This document shows positions 1 to 11,329 of a stretch of 64,000 nucleotides of DNA, piece by piece. The DNA is from Rhynchosporium graminicola (taxonomy: Eukaryota; Ascomycota; Leotiomycetes; Helotiales; Ploettnerulaceae). Numbering within the stretch: position 1 is the stretch's first letter; the number at the start of each line of letters is the position of its first letter. The stretch is taken from positions 635,041 through 699,040 of the forward strand of contig FJUW01000033.1 of the NCBI GenBank assembly GCA_900074885.1, given 5' to 3'. The notes beneath the pieces are model-generated. The model saw nothing but the letters and a program-made list of their open reading frames with translations, ran no database searches and was not told the DNA's origin. Position numbers and translations under genes: made by a program.

Positions 1-1010
1 TCCTTAACGTTCGGTACTATTAGAAGAGCTATTTCCGTAGCCGTATAAGTAGCTTCTCCTATAAGTCTATTTTCAGAGTCGATTAATTATTTACTCTAGC
101 TTTATAAGCTAGCGTACGAAACTTATAGTAGAACGTCTAGAAGGTCTACTTATAATCTATCTTTAGCGCGGAGTAGCTAGCTCTTATAGTTTATTAGTCG
201 TATAGATTAGATAAGAAGAAGACGAGTTAAGTAATTATATCAAGTGAATCGATTATACTACTTTCTTTATTATATTCTAGTTCTAAGAATAAGAGTTCTA
301 GGTAAGTTCTAGCTATTCCTTCTATTTAGTTAAGTAACTAATCTTTACAGTGATCTTCGTTGATAAAGTAGCTAGAGTAGCGCCGGAGGGCGTTACGTAT
401 CTACACTTCCTAGAGTTTTAGAGAGTAGTCGATTCTATCAGAGAGCTTATTTAGAAGGTTCGGTATCTTCTCTATACACGTAGCGTATAATATTAACGAT
501 ATTCCTCCGGTAGATTATTCTCGACGACAATTATTAGGCGTAAGAGTAGCGTTATCTTCTTCAATTAATAGTAGCGGTATTATACGTAATTAAACGTTAT
601 CAAACGATATAGACTTAGTAGAGCGCTAAGTAGTTAACTAGCGTAGTTCTAGGAACTCGTCCCGTAACTAGCGTAGTTCTGCAAATAGGTCGGCGTTTAA
701 TTATCTCTCTTCCGCGAGCTTCTTTTCTACCTCTTATAGCTAGTAAGCGCAGTCTTCCTATAAGTTACTTATAGTTACTATTAATATAAGGGTATTATCG
801 GGGAGGTTTAGCGACTCAGTAAGTTCGTTGATTATAGTAGGAGTTAGGGAGCTTAACTCGGACGAGGCGTTATCGCGAGTACTCTCTACTATAGAAAGAG
901 GTAAGTTATAGCAAGTATTACAAGTCGCTGAAGAATAAGAGGTAGAGGGAGTCAGAGAACTAGTAGTCGATTTATCGGACTTAGGTTACTTTAGTTTAGG
1001 TACTATTCTT
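1..1010 (-). pseudogene. Gypsy-type gag remnant, RIP-degraded, cut by window edge
   Basis: Read on the minus strand with TAG/TAA treated as mutated glutamine codons, about 220-870 gives a continuous, charged, coiled-coil-like protein, for example LNADLFAEL around 690 and later DRIDYSLKL and YFINEDHCKDQLLNQIEG at about 310-440. This style is typical of the gag of fungal Ty3/Gypsy elements. The in-frame stops at glutamine positions are the usual mark of RIP. The frame runs off the left edge of the window, so the pol part would lie outside. No intact start or full-length frame exists, so this is not expressed as protein. The Gypsy assignment rests on overall character and not on a catalytic motif. 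Confidence 0.5.
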
Positions 1011-2539
1011 TAAGTTTATACTTAGTATAGGCCTTCTCTATATAGCGTAGTCTCCTGCGTTTAGTAGCTCTAGGCATAGAGGTATAATATAAGTAGATAT
1101 TTACTATCTTCCTAGACGTAAGTAAAAGAGTTATAGATAATATAACGCTTACTCTAGAAAGGTCTCAAAACTACCTAAGTAATAAGACTTTATATTACTA
1201 TAAATATAAAGTAGTAAGAATCACTTAAGAATCTATAACTAAAGAGTGAAGAAGTAGAGAGAGAATAGAAGTATATATATGAAAAGGAGCCCCTAAACTC
1301 TACTCGTGTAATCTCGCTTAGTAGTAAGTGTTTCTACTAATAGGGAGAGACCTCTAAACCTGACCAGTCGTCACAATAAAGGCCTTAATATCTTATAAGC
1401 TAAGTAGTTTAGTAAAACCGTCTATTACGTTCTCCTTTAAAGTTATATACTATAGGTCTAAATAACCTCTAGTAACCTCTTAGTATATCACGGGGCGAAT
1501 ACAAAGTGTATAGTGCAAAAGCTCGTCTATATTATAAGGAGAATTAACTAAGGAGGGAAGGGAGGAATTAGAGTCTCCCTTCGAAGAAAAGATAATACCG
1601 CGGCCGCTAGTAGCAGTAGTATTAGAATATATATAATAATACGTCAGGTACTAGCGTAGACGCCTTAGGCGTTAAGCATACTAATAGGTATAACCTATTA
1701 TATTACCCCCCTCCTGTTTCGAGGTCAGGGCTACCTAGTCTATTCTTCTCTTCCTATCTATTAAGTGCTATAGTAGTAGTAAGAGCTACTTCCGGTTCCT
1801 ATATTAGTTATACGTAACTTATCTATTTAATTAGATACTTCTTCTTTATTTAGCTTTCTCGTCGGAACGATCTCTCCGCTAAGATTTCTTTAACTTCGTA
1901 CTCGTTTTCGTCCGCTACTAGTAGTAGTAGTAGCTGCGAGTTAACTTATATTTAGCTTAGTAATAAGTTAATAATAGCTAGGCGTAATAACTATATATGA
2001 AAAATATTATATCATATACTTTCACCTGTATAGCTTAGTATATGCTCATATGATCTCCTTATATATTTAAAGTAAGCTTTCTCTCTTCCTTCTGAAGGGA
2101 TAACGCTCTCTATAATTAATATTCAAAAATTACTTTAATTCTCTATCTCCTGATACCTTAAAGTAATCTTTTACTACTAATAAAGCTTACCTTACTTTTA
2201 TATTAGAGTTAAGAGCTATATATTAATATATCGCTTCTAAAGCTACCTGTTATATATATAGAAGTAAAGCTTTATTCTAGCTTTCGATTACTTAAGTTAC
2301 TTATTTAAGCCTTTTATAATATATTAATTAATATTCTATAAAGCTTATATTAGCTTTTCAATTACTTAAACTATATCTTTTAACGATTCTTCTAACGACT
2401 TACTTAATCTGAGTAATAAGATAATCTATAAGAAGCTATAGTAATAGCTAGATTAGATCTCCTATATTTAGTTTATAGCTAGAATAATTAAAGTATAGTA
2501 ATATATAGACCTAGATCTACTAGACTAGGTCTCTCTAGC
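1011..2539. repeat. AT-rich RIP-mutated repeat DNA with a Copia 3'-end fragment and an LTR/PPT-like junction
   Basis: There is no gene here. Positions about 1376-1490 closely match the 3' coding end of the Copia element at 3206-3320, in the same minus orientation, so a stray Copia fragment is embedded. At about 1706 the sequence reads ttacccccctcctg, which is the reverse complement of a polypurine tract next to a possible LTR end. The same arrangement is seen at the proven 3' LTR of family D (32411/32412). This suggests the 3' end of another minus-strand LTR element, but I could not pair an LTR. The rest is unclassified TA-rich sequence. Confidence 0.4.
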
Positions 2540-2769
2540 TAAGCTTCTTCAGATCTGATTACGACTATTATAAGAGATCGCAGATAGCGAGAATCGAAGC
2601 TCTGAAATAGACTTTAATATAGAAATAAAAGCTTAAGAGCTTAAATTAGTTTAATAAGCTAAAGAGTAGATCTCCGAACTAACTAGAAGCACTCGAGACA
2701 CGAGTCAGGTACTCGATCTAACTCCTATATACCTTATTCTAGCTAAACTTAAAAAACCGGCTATAATTA
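2540..2769 (+). pseudogene. RIP-degraded unidentified reading frame, first part (continues at 9148)
   Basis: On the plus strand, with TAG/TAA read as mutated glutamine, a continuous frame runs from about 2540 to the Copia insertion. It includes a charged helical stretch near 2600-2690 (EIKAQELKLVQQAKEQ). When the Copia element and one copy of its 5-bp TSD (aatta) are removed, the same frame continues without a shift at 9148-9826. I do not recognise the family. A coiled-coil segment followed by Lys/Arg-rich helical sequence could be a gag-like or transposase accessory protein. It is broken by stops and by two retrotransposon insertions. Confidence 0.4.
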
Positions 2770-2955
2770 TATGGCAAGGTTACGTTGATCTTCAGAGTAA
2801 AGCATAGAGGTAGTAATCGTATGAATGATATTAGTTGCATTGCAGTACTAATTATTATGAAGAGCCGACAGAAGATATTATCTAGGAATATCCGTACGGA
2901 CCATACACGTGACTATAGTCACCTGATCTATTGTAAGACCTATATCCTCGCAATA
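2770..2955 (-). repeat. Copia copy 1, 3' LTR (186 bp)
   Basis: This closely matches the LTRs at 8786-8966, 8967-9142, 9827-10012 and 22195-22372. The neighbouring bases on the plus strand, cacccctct, are the reverse complement of a polypurine tract (agaggggtg), which marks this as the 3' LTR of a minus-strand element. It contains less RIP damage than the internal region. Confidence 0.85.
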
Positions 2956-3199
2956 CACCCCTCTGTAGAGATACCACAAAGTCGGTAACTTCTACAGGTA
3001 CGAGTGATCTAGTTTCCTGTAATTAGTTAATTATACTATCGTATACATACGTATAGTAACACCCCTAGAGACTAGCACTATACCTCGATATCACGTGTAT
3101 CTAGATAAACCACAAGTTCCGTAATTCCTTTAAGATATATCAGCCTTCTAATTAATATCTATACCCCTTATTCTAAGTGTAAAACAGTTATATTCAGTA

Positions 3200-6100
3200 T
3201 TACTATAAAGGCCTTAAGGTCTTATAAGCTAAGTAGTTTATTGAAACCGTCTGCCGCGTTCTCTTTTAAGAGTATATACTAAGGGTCTAAATAACCTCTA
3301 GCGACCTCCTAGCGAAGGTAGTGAAATTTAATATCGATATACTTAGTACGTTAGTATAATTCAGGGTTCTCCGATAGAGATAAAGCTCCTTAATTATTAT
3401 ACTATATCTCTATACTCCTAGAGTCTAGCTTATTATAGCCTAGCTCCTTTAGTACTTAGCGTATCCATGAAGCTTCTCTAGTAAAGGCGTATATAGCTAT
3501 ATACTCTGCTTCCGTAGAGGCAAGAGCTATAGTAGTCTATTGCTTTAAAATAGCTAAGAAAACACTTCCTGCAAGGAAGAAATAGACTCCGGTATATAAC
3601 ACTCTATCAATTCGGTTACCGGCCTAATTAGAGTTATAGAAACCTCTTAATTTTATCTTTTCTCTATTAGTAACGTCTCCTCCGTAAGTCGTAGCGTAGT
3701 ACTTCGTACCTTATAGGTATGTAAGTACTCTCTTGGCGCTCGTAAGGTATTAAGGTAATATATTTATCAGAAATTGTGATAATATAGAACAGTAGTATAG
3801 TATATCCTAGCGAGTATAAGCTAGGTACTATAGACTACTGTAAAGCTATTAATATAGCTTTATTTCTTATAGAGTAGCTACTCCTTTGAATTTGACTATA
3901 GAGACCTCTGAACTAGTAGTAAAGGGCGTATCGGCGCTCTTATAGTTAGTTATTCTAAATCGATCTAATATCTTATCGATATACGTATCTTAGTAAAGAG
4001 AAATCGTCTTCTTCTCTCTATTATATATAATTCTGACGCTAAGGAAGTATTTAGCTAGTCTAGCTAGTAGAATATTGAATATAGTGAGAATCTTCTTCTT
4101 AAGCTCTTCAAGAGCTATTCTAGCCTTTAAGATAACTAGAAAATCGTCAACATAAGTAACGATAATTATTCTAGTTTCTTAGTTAATATATACGCAATTA
4201 TCGGTTTATAAAGGTATAAAGTCGATAATACCGAACTCCTTGCGTAGTATCTCTTACTAGAGGCGTGGAGACTGCTTCAGACTATATAGAGCCTTTAGCA
4301 AGAGTATATATTTATTATCTGTAAGTCTACGCTCAAATTATCTATAAAATAGTAGCAATTTGACGTATATCTAGGTATTAGCTTTATTATATAAGAATGC
4401 TATTACTATATTAAACTGTTCGACTTCTAAGTTATACTCTACTATAACTACTAAGCTTATCTTCTAAGTAGAAGATTTACAGACTCCGGTATACGTCTGA
4501 TCGTAATCGTGACTAAAACGTTACGTATAATCTTAGACTATAAATCTGACCTTATATTTATCGATTTTGCTATCTATATCTCTCTTAATCTTGAAAACTA
4601 GATGAGAACCTAGTACTCTGCACCTTTTTAGTATATTAGAGCGACTTATAGTCTTTTAAGTCGACTTCTCTTTAAGAGATTAATACTCCTTGATTATAGC
4701 CTTCTTCTATTCTAGCTAATTAGCTCTCTTTATAGCCTGATCTAAAGTAGTCGGATTATCTAAGAATAGAGACTCTTCTTGAGCTATATGAAAAGCGAGT
4801 CTATACTGACTAGTACTCTCTTATACTTCTTTAAGTAGTGAAACTACATAGGAGTAGCTATTATTTAGTTCCGGTGTTACCTTAGGCGTCGAATTTAGAG
4901 TCGGATTATTATAGCCAGAGCGTGTAGCTCTAGGGACGTACTCCGGCATATAGTTCTTAGATCCAGGAGGCTTACTACGCTTCTTTTATATAGTAATTTG
5001 CTCCGGAATATCGACCTCTAGTGCTAGAACTTCGTCCGTGACTATAGACTCGGTATCTTCCGTACTATCGATTTCGACTTCGGAATCCTCGTCTTAGCTT
5101 ATAATACTTATATCAGGAGTAGTAGCACTAGTAACCTCGATATCTTGATTTTAACTTGAATTATTGATAGAATTACCTTTAGTTTAAGGTACTATTATAG
5201 CGTCTTCTTCGTGAGGTTCTGTAACTAAGCTGTTTTTATTAAATCGTAGATAAGAGGTACGAACTACCTTTCTATTAACTAAGTATCTATAGATATTATA
5301 ACTTTCAAATCCTACTAGAATACCCTTTTTAGCTCTAGGAGCTACCCTATAGCTCTGGACTCTCTTCTTCTTATCAATTAGTATGAAGACAGGATATCCT
5401 AATACACGGAGATACTTAATAGAGGGAGTATAGTTCACCCCTGGCTCGATATCGTCCTAGAAGCACTTAAAAGGAGTCTTCCTTTTTACTCTTAAAGTAG
5501 AGGTAAGGTTAGCGATATATATATAGGCGAGTAGAATCTCCGACTATATATAGTCAGGTATATTCTGATCTACTATAACTATACGTACCTTCTCGATAAT
5601 CGTACGTATAGAGCGTTCAGCTCTTCTATCTTGCTCTAGAGTATATAGTATAGACTCCTCTAGTAGTATTCTAAGGTAATCAGTAAGCTCCTTTATCTGA
5701 GAGGGAGAGTACTGTTGGATTTGTAACCAGTATCTTGGTCAGTTTTTCCTGCATTGGCATACACACCCTGTACCTTGTCAGTACATGGTCTTAGTACCTG
5801 GTTCAGTACTCTGCGCATGTACCTTGTTGTACCTGGCACCTACACCCTGTACCTTATCACCAGCCTGTACCCTGCATACTCTATTAGAGTTACAATGAAG
5901 GTTCTCGATAGAGTTCTACTACTCTCTAGTACGTATATCGTACTTCTAGAGGTTTCTACTGACGTACTACTTACGTAGTATAATTCTACGGTATACGTGT
6001 CTTCTTCTATGGAGTTCTGTATTACGTAGTATAGAATATTCTAGAGAGCTCACATAGCTATATAAGTAGCTAGAATCTCTCCTGTAGTTAGCTCTCTTCA

Positions 6101-8430
6101 AGTAAGCAAAAAGCAATTCGTATTAATCACGTATTATTCTGACCTTTTAGCTGATTTCCACCTTTAATTTTTACAGTATAGAATATTCTAGAGAGCTCAC
6201 ATAGCTATATAAGTAGCTAGAATCTCTCCTGTAGTTAGCTCTCTTTAAGTAAGCAAAGCAAGTCAAATTGATCACTTATTATTCTGTTATTCTGACCTTT
6301 AGCCGATTTCCACCTTCAATTTTCACAAGTACTCCTTGCCCTTATTATATCTCTATACTTTAATTTTGCGGTAATACTATATTTCGGCTAACTTAATTAG
6401 TTTCTAGTTAGCTAGGAAAGCGTCCGACTTCTTAGAGTAGGTAAAGGCCTACTTTCCAGTCGAATAGGCGCATAAGAAGATAGAGGCGTAAGAGTGACTA
6501 TTCAGACCCTTAGGTTTAAGGTGTACTATATCTATATGGATTTTATCTATCGATCTGGTAGGTCGTGCACGTGCTAATACCTTATTAACCTTCCGAATAG
6601 GTCGGCCTTTCTTATATAGTGCGTAAAGGCGAGTTCTACTAGTCTTAAGCTCTATAAACTTCATACTAGTAACTATAGATTAAGTACGTCGTACTACGTT
6701 AAAGCTAGCGTAATATATACGTCTATACTAAAGCTCTATATTAACTATAGCTTGTTCGATAGCTATAGGTAAGCTTAAACCCGGAAAGCTAGCGTACTCT
6801 GCGCTGGAGGTCTTTTCAATAATAAATAGATCTTTATTAATTATATAGATCTCCTTCTCCTTAGACGTGTAGAGAATAGAACTACGTAAATAACCTCTTA
6901 ATTTATTTAATTTAGAACCGGAGTATAAGCAGACTAGAGACTGCGGGATATATAGTATATTATAGCACTCTAATATGCGTACTATACCGTCGGTCTTTAT
7001 CGCCTTAATCGTATAACTTCTAATCCCGGTAAGGCGTAATAGCTTATTAATAGTAAGTATATACTATAAATCGTCTCTTAGCGTATATAAGGTAAACTTA
7101 GAAAAGTCGTTAGATATATACTCTGTAGCGCCGGTATCGAAGAGCTATCGTGACTTATTATAGTAAGAGAATATAGCTATAGAAGCTATAATAGTAAGGA
7201 AACATAGTAAAAGGGCTACGCCGAAGATATTACTATCGTCGGAATCGTTATCTTTCTCTTTCTTCTTTCTACTACTAGTCTTCTTCTTATTAGTCTTATT
7301 AGTCTTACTCTCTCCCTACTTCTTCTTTAGCTATTCGGTATATAAGATCTACTTCTTTTCAGACTTCTTCTTAAACTCTTTCTTCTTCTACTTATTAATA
7401 ATAAAATAGTTCTCTAGAGTATATTTTAGCGATATCTGTTTATAGTGCTTATAAGTCGGCCTAGTATCCTTACTAGCCGGCTTAGTAGCTCCTCTGCTGC
7501 TTCCTTTCTTAGGTATAGACTTATTACTATATAGAGCTTAACCTGCTATCTTTCCGGTAGAGTTACTCGCTCTTACCTCGTTAGTAATATCTTCGATTAA
7601 ACTAACTAAAGTTACTCCTGAGTTAGCCTTCTTATTTGTCTCTAGGTTATTACTAGAAGAAACTCTTAAGAGAGAATATTATCTTTTAGCTTATATAAGT
7701 TACTTCTCTAAAACTATAGTAATAAATATAATTAGATACTATACTAGAGGTAGAGCTATTATTAAAGTCCCTAATTTAATAATTAAGAGCTTAAAAGCGA
7801 TAATAAACTTCTCTAGGGAGTTGAAATTATTATACTAGAGCTTAATATAATCTTATATAGCGTTATATACTAGTATATTACTACCTCCTTCGTACTGCGC
7901 TTATAAGGCCTCCTATATATCTAATATAGTAGTTTTACTAGTTATATACGCGAGAGATCCGGTCTTATAATTTAATATAATTACTAGCTTTATTTAACTC
8001 TCTCTAGACTTCTAATCTTACTACTTCTTAAGGGCTTTATTATCGATCTTATTATCCTATTTATCTATCTCTTTAAGCACGTAATTACGCGATTTAATAT
8101 TAAGAAACTTACTAATTCTATTAGTTTTAGTAATATTTAGTACCTTATCTCTCTATTCCGTATAGTTCTCTCCTCCCTTAAGCTTATAGCTATCTACTAA
8201 GTTTAAGGAAATAGAGCTACTTATCTTCTTACGTTTATATAGCTCTAGCGTAATCGTAGTAATAAGTTCCGATTCCGGGTCTTCCGGATCCTCTAGATAG
8301 TCCTAGGATATCGATTTAGTATCTATAGGGGGTAAATCGGGTATATTTTAAGTCCTAGGGACTTAGGTAAGTTCTAGCGCTAGCGCGGAAGACTCTGCAC
8401 CTCGAGATATAATAATTTCGGAATCGTCGA
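3200..8430 (-). pseudogene. Copia copy 1 gag-pol remnant (integrase, RT, RNase H)
   Basis: Reading the minus strand downwards: gag-like sequence near 8.4-7.3 kb; a GAG-pre-integrase to integrase segment at 6449-6664 (ARPTRSIDKIHIDIVHLKPKG); the post-integrase region at 5184-5438 (KKGILVGFESYNIYRYL), typical of Copia polyproteins between integrase and RT; the RT catalytic YVDDFL at about 4140-4160; and RNase H to about 3200. Only the two stretches named are open without RIP stops. The rest carries many TAG/TAA codons, and the integrase is further split by the insertion at 5713-6327. Not functional. Confidence 0.8.
5713..6327. mobile_element. 615-bp solo-LTR-like insertion inside Copia copy 1, TSD agtac
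   Basis: The insert begins TGTTGGATTTG and ends AATTTTCACA, and is flanked by agtac on both sides (5708-5712 and 6328-6332). The inverted Copia copy at about 19.4 kb lacks it, so the insertion is real. TG...CA ends with a 5-bp TSD indicate a solo LTR of a third LTR family. Positions 5713-5890 are almost free of RIP and carry repeated CCTGTACCTT-like motifs, while 5890-6010 is RIP-like. Positions about 6020-6327 consist of two imperfect direct copies of about 153 bp starting tatagaatattctag. Confidence 0.72.
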
Positions 8431-8785
8431 CTTTGATTACTATACGAGTACGAGTATTAAGTACTATACGGCTTATTTATAGTATCTCTTTAATAGAGCT
8501 GGAGTTATCGGAGTATACTTCTTCGACTTCTTCTAATAATAGTAGCGTAGATTCGATAGCTAAAGAACTCTCTCCACTAGTACTCTGCGCGACTGTATTT
8601 ACTATAGAAAGACGCGCTAGTTTAACTAACTATACGCGTATACTATATCTTAATTGGAAGCTCGTAACTTGAATCTCTACTTTCCCTTTTAGTACTAAGA
8701 AACAGTTCGACGCTTACTATTAAGAATTATAGTACTACTGCTTCTTTAAGTACTACTCTACTTCTGGCTATCGGGGCTTATAACC

Positions 8786-9142
8786 TATAGTAAGGTTACG
8801 TTAATCTTCAGAGTAAAGTATAGAGATAGTAATCGTATGAATAATATTAGTTATATTATAGTACTAATTATTATAGAGAGCTAACAGAAGATATTATCTA
8901 GGAATATCCGCATGGACCATGCACGTGACTATAGTCACCTGATCTATTGCAAGACCCATATCCTCGTTACGTTGATCTTCAGAGTAAAGTATAGAGGTAG
9001 TAATCGTGTGAATGATATTAGTTGCATTATAGTACTAATTATTATGGAGAGCTGACAGAAGATATTATCTAGGAATATCCGCACGGACCATGCACGTGAC
9101 TACAGTCACCTGATACATTGCAAGACCCATATCCTCGCAACA
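8786..9142 (-). repeat. Tandem pair of Copia 5' LTRs with incomplete junction
   Basis: LTR copies at 8786-8966 and 8967-9142 lie head to tail. At the junction (8966/8967) the first lacks the last 5 bp of the 186-bp LTR and the second lacks the first 10 bp, so 15 bp are missing where two LTRs meet. The outer edge at 9142 is followed by the TSD aatta, so both LTRs belong to the same inserted unit. Confidence 0.8.
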
Positions 9143-9147
9143 AATTA

Positions 9148-9826
9148 CTATAGTATCCCGGAAAGCTAAAGCAGAAATCGAAAATAAGTAATTTATACTC
9201 GATCTCGCTACTAATAGCTAAAAAGCTATCACTTACGCTAAAATCTACGTATAAGTAGAAAAGACTATATTACTTACTTATTTAGCTCTAGCGATTAAGA
9301 GATTACTAGCTAAAAAGAGAGTAAACTTTTAATACCTTCTAAGAGCTTTAAGATAAGAGCTCTATTAAACTAATACGATTATTTAATCTAAAATACAGAA
9401 AGCTTATAAGCTTTATCTTACTATAGGAGTATCTACTAGAAGTAAAAGAAGAGGTAGTAATTTAAACCCTTAAGCTTAGATTATTAAACTTTAATCTCTA
9501 ATTAGAGATTATATATTTTATAAGGTCCCGGATATCGAAAGATCTCTTAGAATTATAAACTTCCTAAATATAGTTAAAACTTTCGATTACCTTTAGGTAA
9601 ATAACCTTCTGATTAAGTATTAAAGAGCTAAGCTATATAGAAGACTCTTACTATATACTCTTAAGGAGCTCGCTAAGGAATTCTATATAAGTTAAGTTAA
9701 TTATATATATTAGGAGTTTTAAAGTAATATAAGGAAAAGTTAAGGCGTTTTCTTAACGCTTAGATCTCGAGTTAGTACTAATATTAGCTTATCTTATACT
9801 ACTAATAGTAGATCAGAACATATTAA
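9148..9826 (+). pseudogene. RIP-degraded unidentified reading frame, second part
   Basis: This continues the plus-strand frame of 2540-2769 across the Copia copy 1 insertion. With TAG/TAA as mutated glutamine it reads as one uninterrupted, Lys/Leu-rich helical protein (for example RLLAKKRVNFQYLLRALR near 9300) until Copia copy 2 begins at 9827. I see no catalytic motif that identifies it. A transposon-encoded gag-like or accessory protein is more likely than a host gene, given the RIP damage. Confidence 0.4.
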
Positions 9827-10012
9827 TGTTACGAGGATATAGGTCTTAGCATGGATTAGGTGACTATAGTTACGTGCATAGTCCGTACTGATATTCCTAG
9901 ATAATATCTTCTATCGGCTCTCTATAGTAATTAGTACTATAATATAACTAATATTATTCACACGATTACTACCTCTATGCTTTACTCTGAAGATTAACGT
10001 AACTTTACTATA
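9827..10012 (+). repeat. Copia copy 2, 5' LTR
   Basis: The 186-bp LTR starts tgttacgagg and ends actata, and is followed by ggttatgagccc, the likely primer-binding region shared with copy 1 (reverse complement near 8785). It matches the other four Copia LTRs. Confidence 0.85.
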
Positions 10013-10455
10013 GGTTATGAGCCCTGATAGCCAGAAGTAGAGTAGTACTTAAAGAAGCAGTAGTACTATAATTCTTAATAGTAAGCGTCGAACTGTTTCT
10101 TAGTACCAAAAGGGTAGAGATTCAAGTTGCGAGCTTCCGATTAAGGTATAGTATACGCGTATAGTTCAGTTAAACTAGCGCGTCTTTCTATAGTAAATAT
10201 AGTCGCGCAGAGTGCTAGTAGAGAGAGTTCTTCAGCTATCGCACTTACGCTACTATCATTAGAAGAAGTCGAAGAAGTATACTCCGATAACTCTAGCTCT
10301 ATTGAAGAGTCTTTAGAGTCTTTAATACTATATACAAGCCGTATAGTACTTAATACTCGTACTCGTATAGTAGTCAAAGTCGACGATTCTGAAATTATCG
10401 TATCTCGAGGTACAGAGACTTCCGCGCTAGCGCCAGAACTTACCTAAGTCCCTAG

Positions 10456-10686
10456 TGTTACAGTCCATACCATAACGGCCTCAGGCTCCTAGGCATTATA
10501 GCAGGCAGGGCTAGCGGAGTGCGGTTAGTGCGTACTAGAGGATGATTAGTTAGTATAGCCCTATAGTTATACCTAGAGAGAGAGTTAAGAGTAGAAACCT
10601 CCTCTCTATCTTTTCTTCCCTTTACTTAGCGCACTCTTAAGGGCGAATATAATTTATTATCGACTCCTTATGCCTCTGCTATAATA
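10456..10686 (+). repeat. Gypsy-A copy 1, 5' LTR (231 bp)
   Basis: It begins tgttacagtccatacc and ends gctataata. It keeps more CA/TG dinucleotides than its 3' partner at 17118-17348. Confidence 0.9.
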
Positions 10687-11329
10687 TAAGAAAAGATTAA
10701 TTATCTCGCTAGGAAGTAGAAATATCTATTTAGAAGTATTAAAGCTAGTACTACCTTCTTAGTACGACTTCTACGACTTCTACTCTACCTGTACTCGATA
10801 ACTTCGACTATACGCGCTATCTACTTCTATACATTAAAAGTAGAGTGTTTAAGAGAAAGCTAAACTCAATCCATTAATTAGTAATACCTCTATAGTATAA
10901 TTCTACTAAAAAACCTTATTACGATATTTTTTGCGCCCTTAGTCTCGTGCTTAGCCTTACGTATCCTCGACCTTAAACCCTTCTAATATCGCGACTTCTA
11001 CGAACCTCCACGACCTCTGCGAAGCTCTCTCTTACGATTTCTAACTCTATATATACTTATAAGAAGAGAACTCGATAGCTGAAGTAAAGTGAACTCGTAA
11101 AAGGAATCTAAAGTAAACCTAATTAGTAACCTCCTGATATCTTAAATATATACTCTACTAAGGGACTTTAAGAATATGCTTACTCTCGCGCTATATTAAT
11201 CTTCACCCTCTTAAATAAGTTACTATTAAGCTTTAGGTCCCTCTTAAGCGCGTTTTTAGCTATAGCGGGCCCTTCTATATATAACTGCGCTGAAGCACTC
11301 GAGAGCCCTCTATACTAGATAGACTCGGG

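Larger units (their letters stand above)
2770..9142 (-). mobile_element. Ty1/Copia retrotransposon copy 1 (RIP-inactivated), TSD aatta
   Basis: The copy is bounded by the 5-bp duplication aatta (2765-2769 and 9143-9147). Its LTR family is 186 bp, with ends that would be TGTTGCGAGG...CACA before RIP. It reads on the minus strand as 5' LTR, gag, integrase, RT, RNase H, 3' LTR. The integrase-before-RT order defines Copia. On the 5' side there are two LTRs in tandem (8786-8966 and 8967-9142) and on the 3' side one (2770-2955). A 615-bp solo-LTR-like insertion sits at 5713-6327. Coding frames are full of TAG/TAA at glutamine positions, so the copy is dead. A second copy lies inverted at 9827-22372. 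Confidence 0.88.

Noticed and set aside
2785..2988. Frame of 67 codons near the left edge of Copia copy 1
   Set aside because: It lies almost wholly within a Copia LTR, which is non-coding.
5754..5978. Frame of 74 codons in the less mutated patch
   Set aside because: It lies in a solo-LTR-like element with repeated CCTGTACC motifs and is not protein-like.
8433..8672. Open frame matching another at 10141-10377 (shared IERRASLT), apparently a conserved protein
   Set aside because: The two are the same segment of the two inverted Copia copies, read antisense to the element. The similarity comes from copy identity, not from selection.
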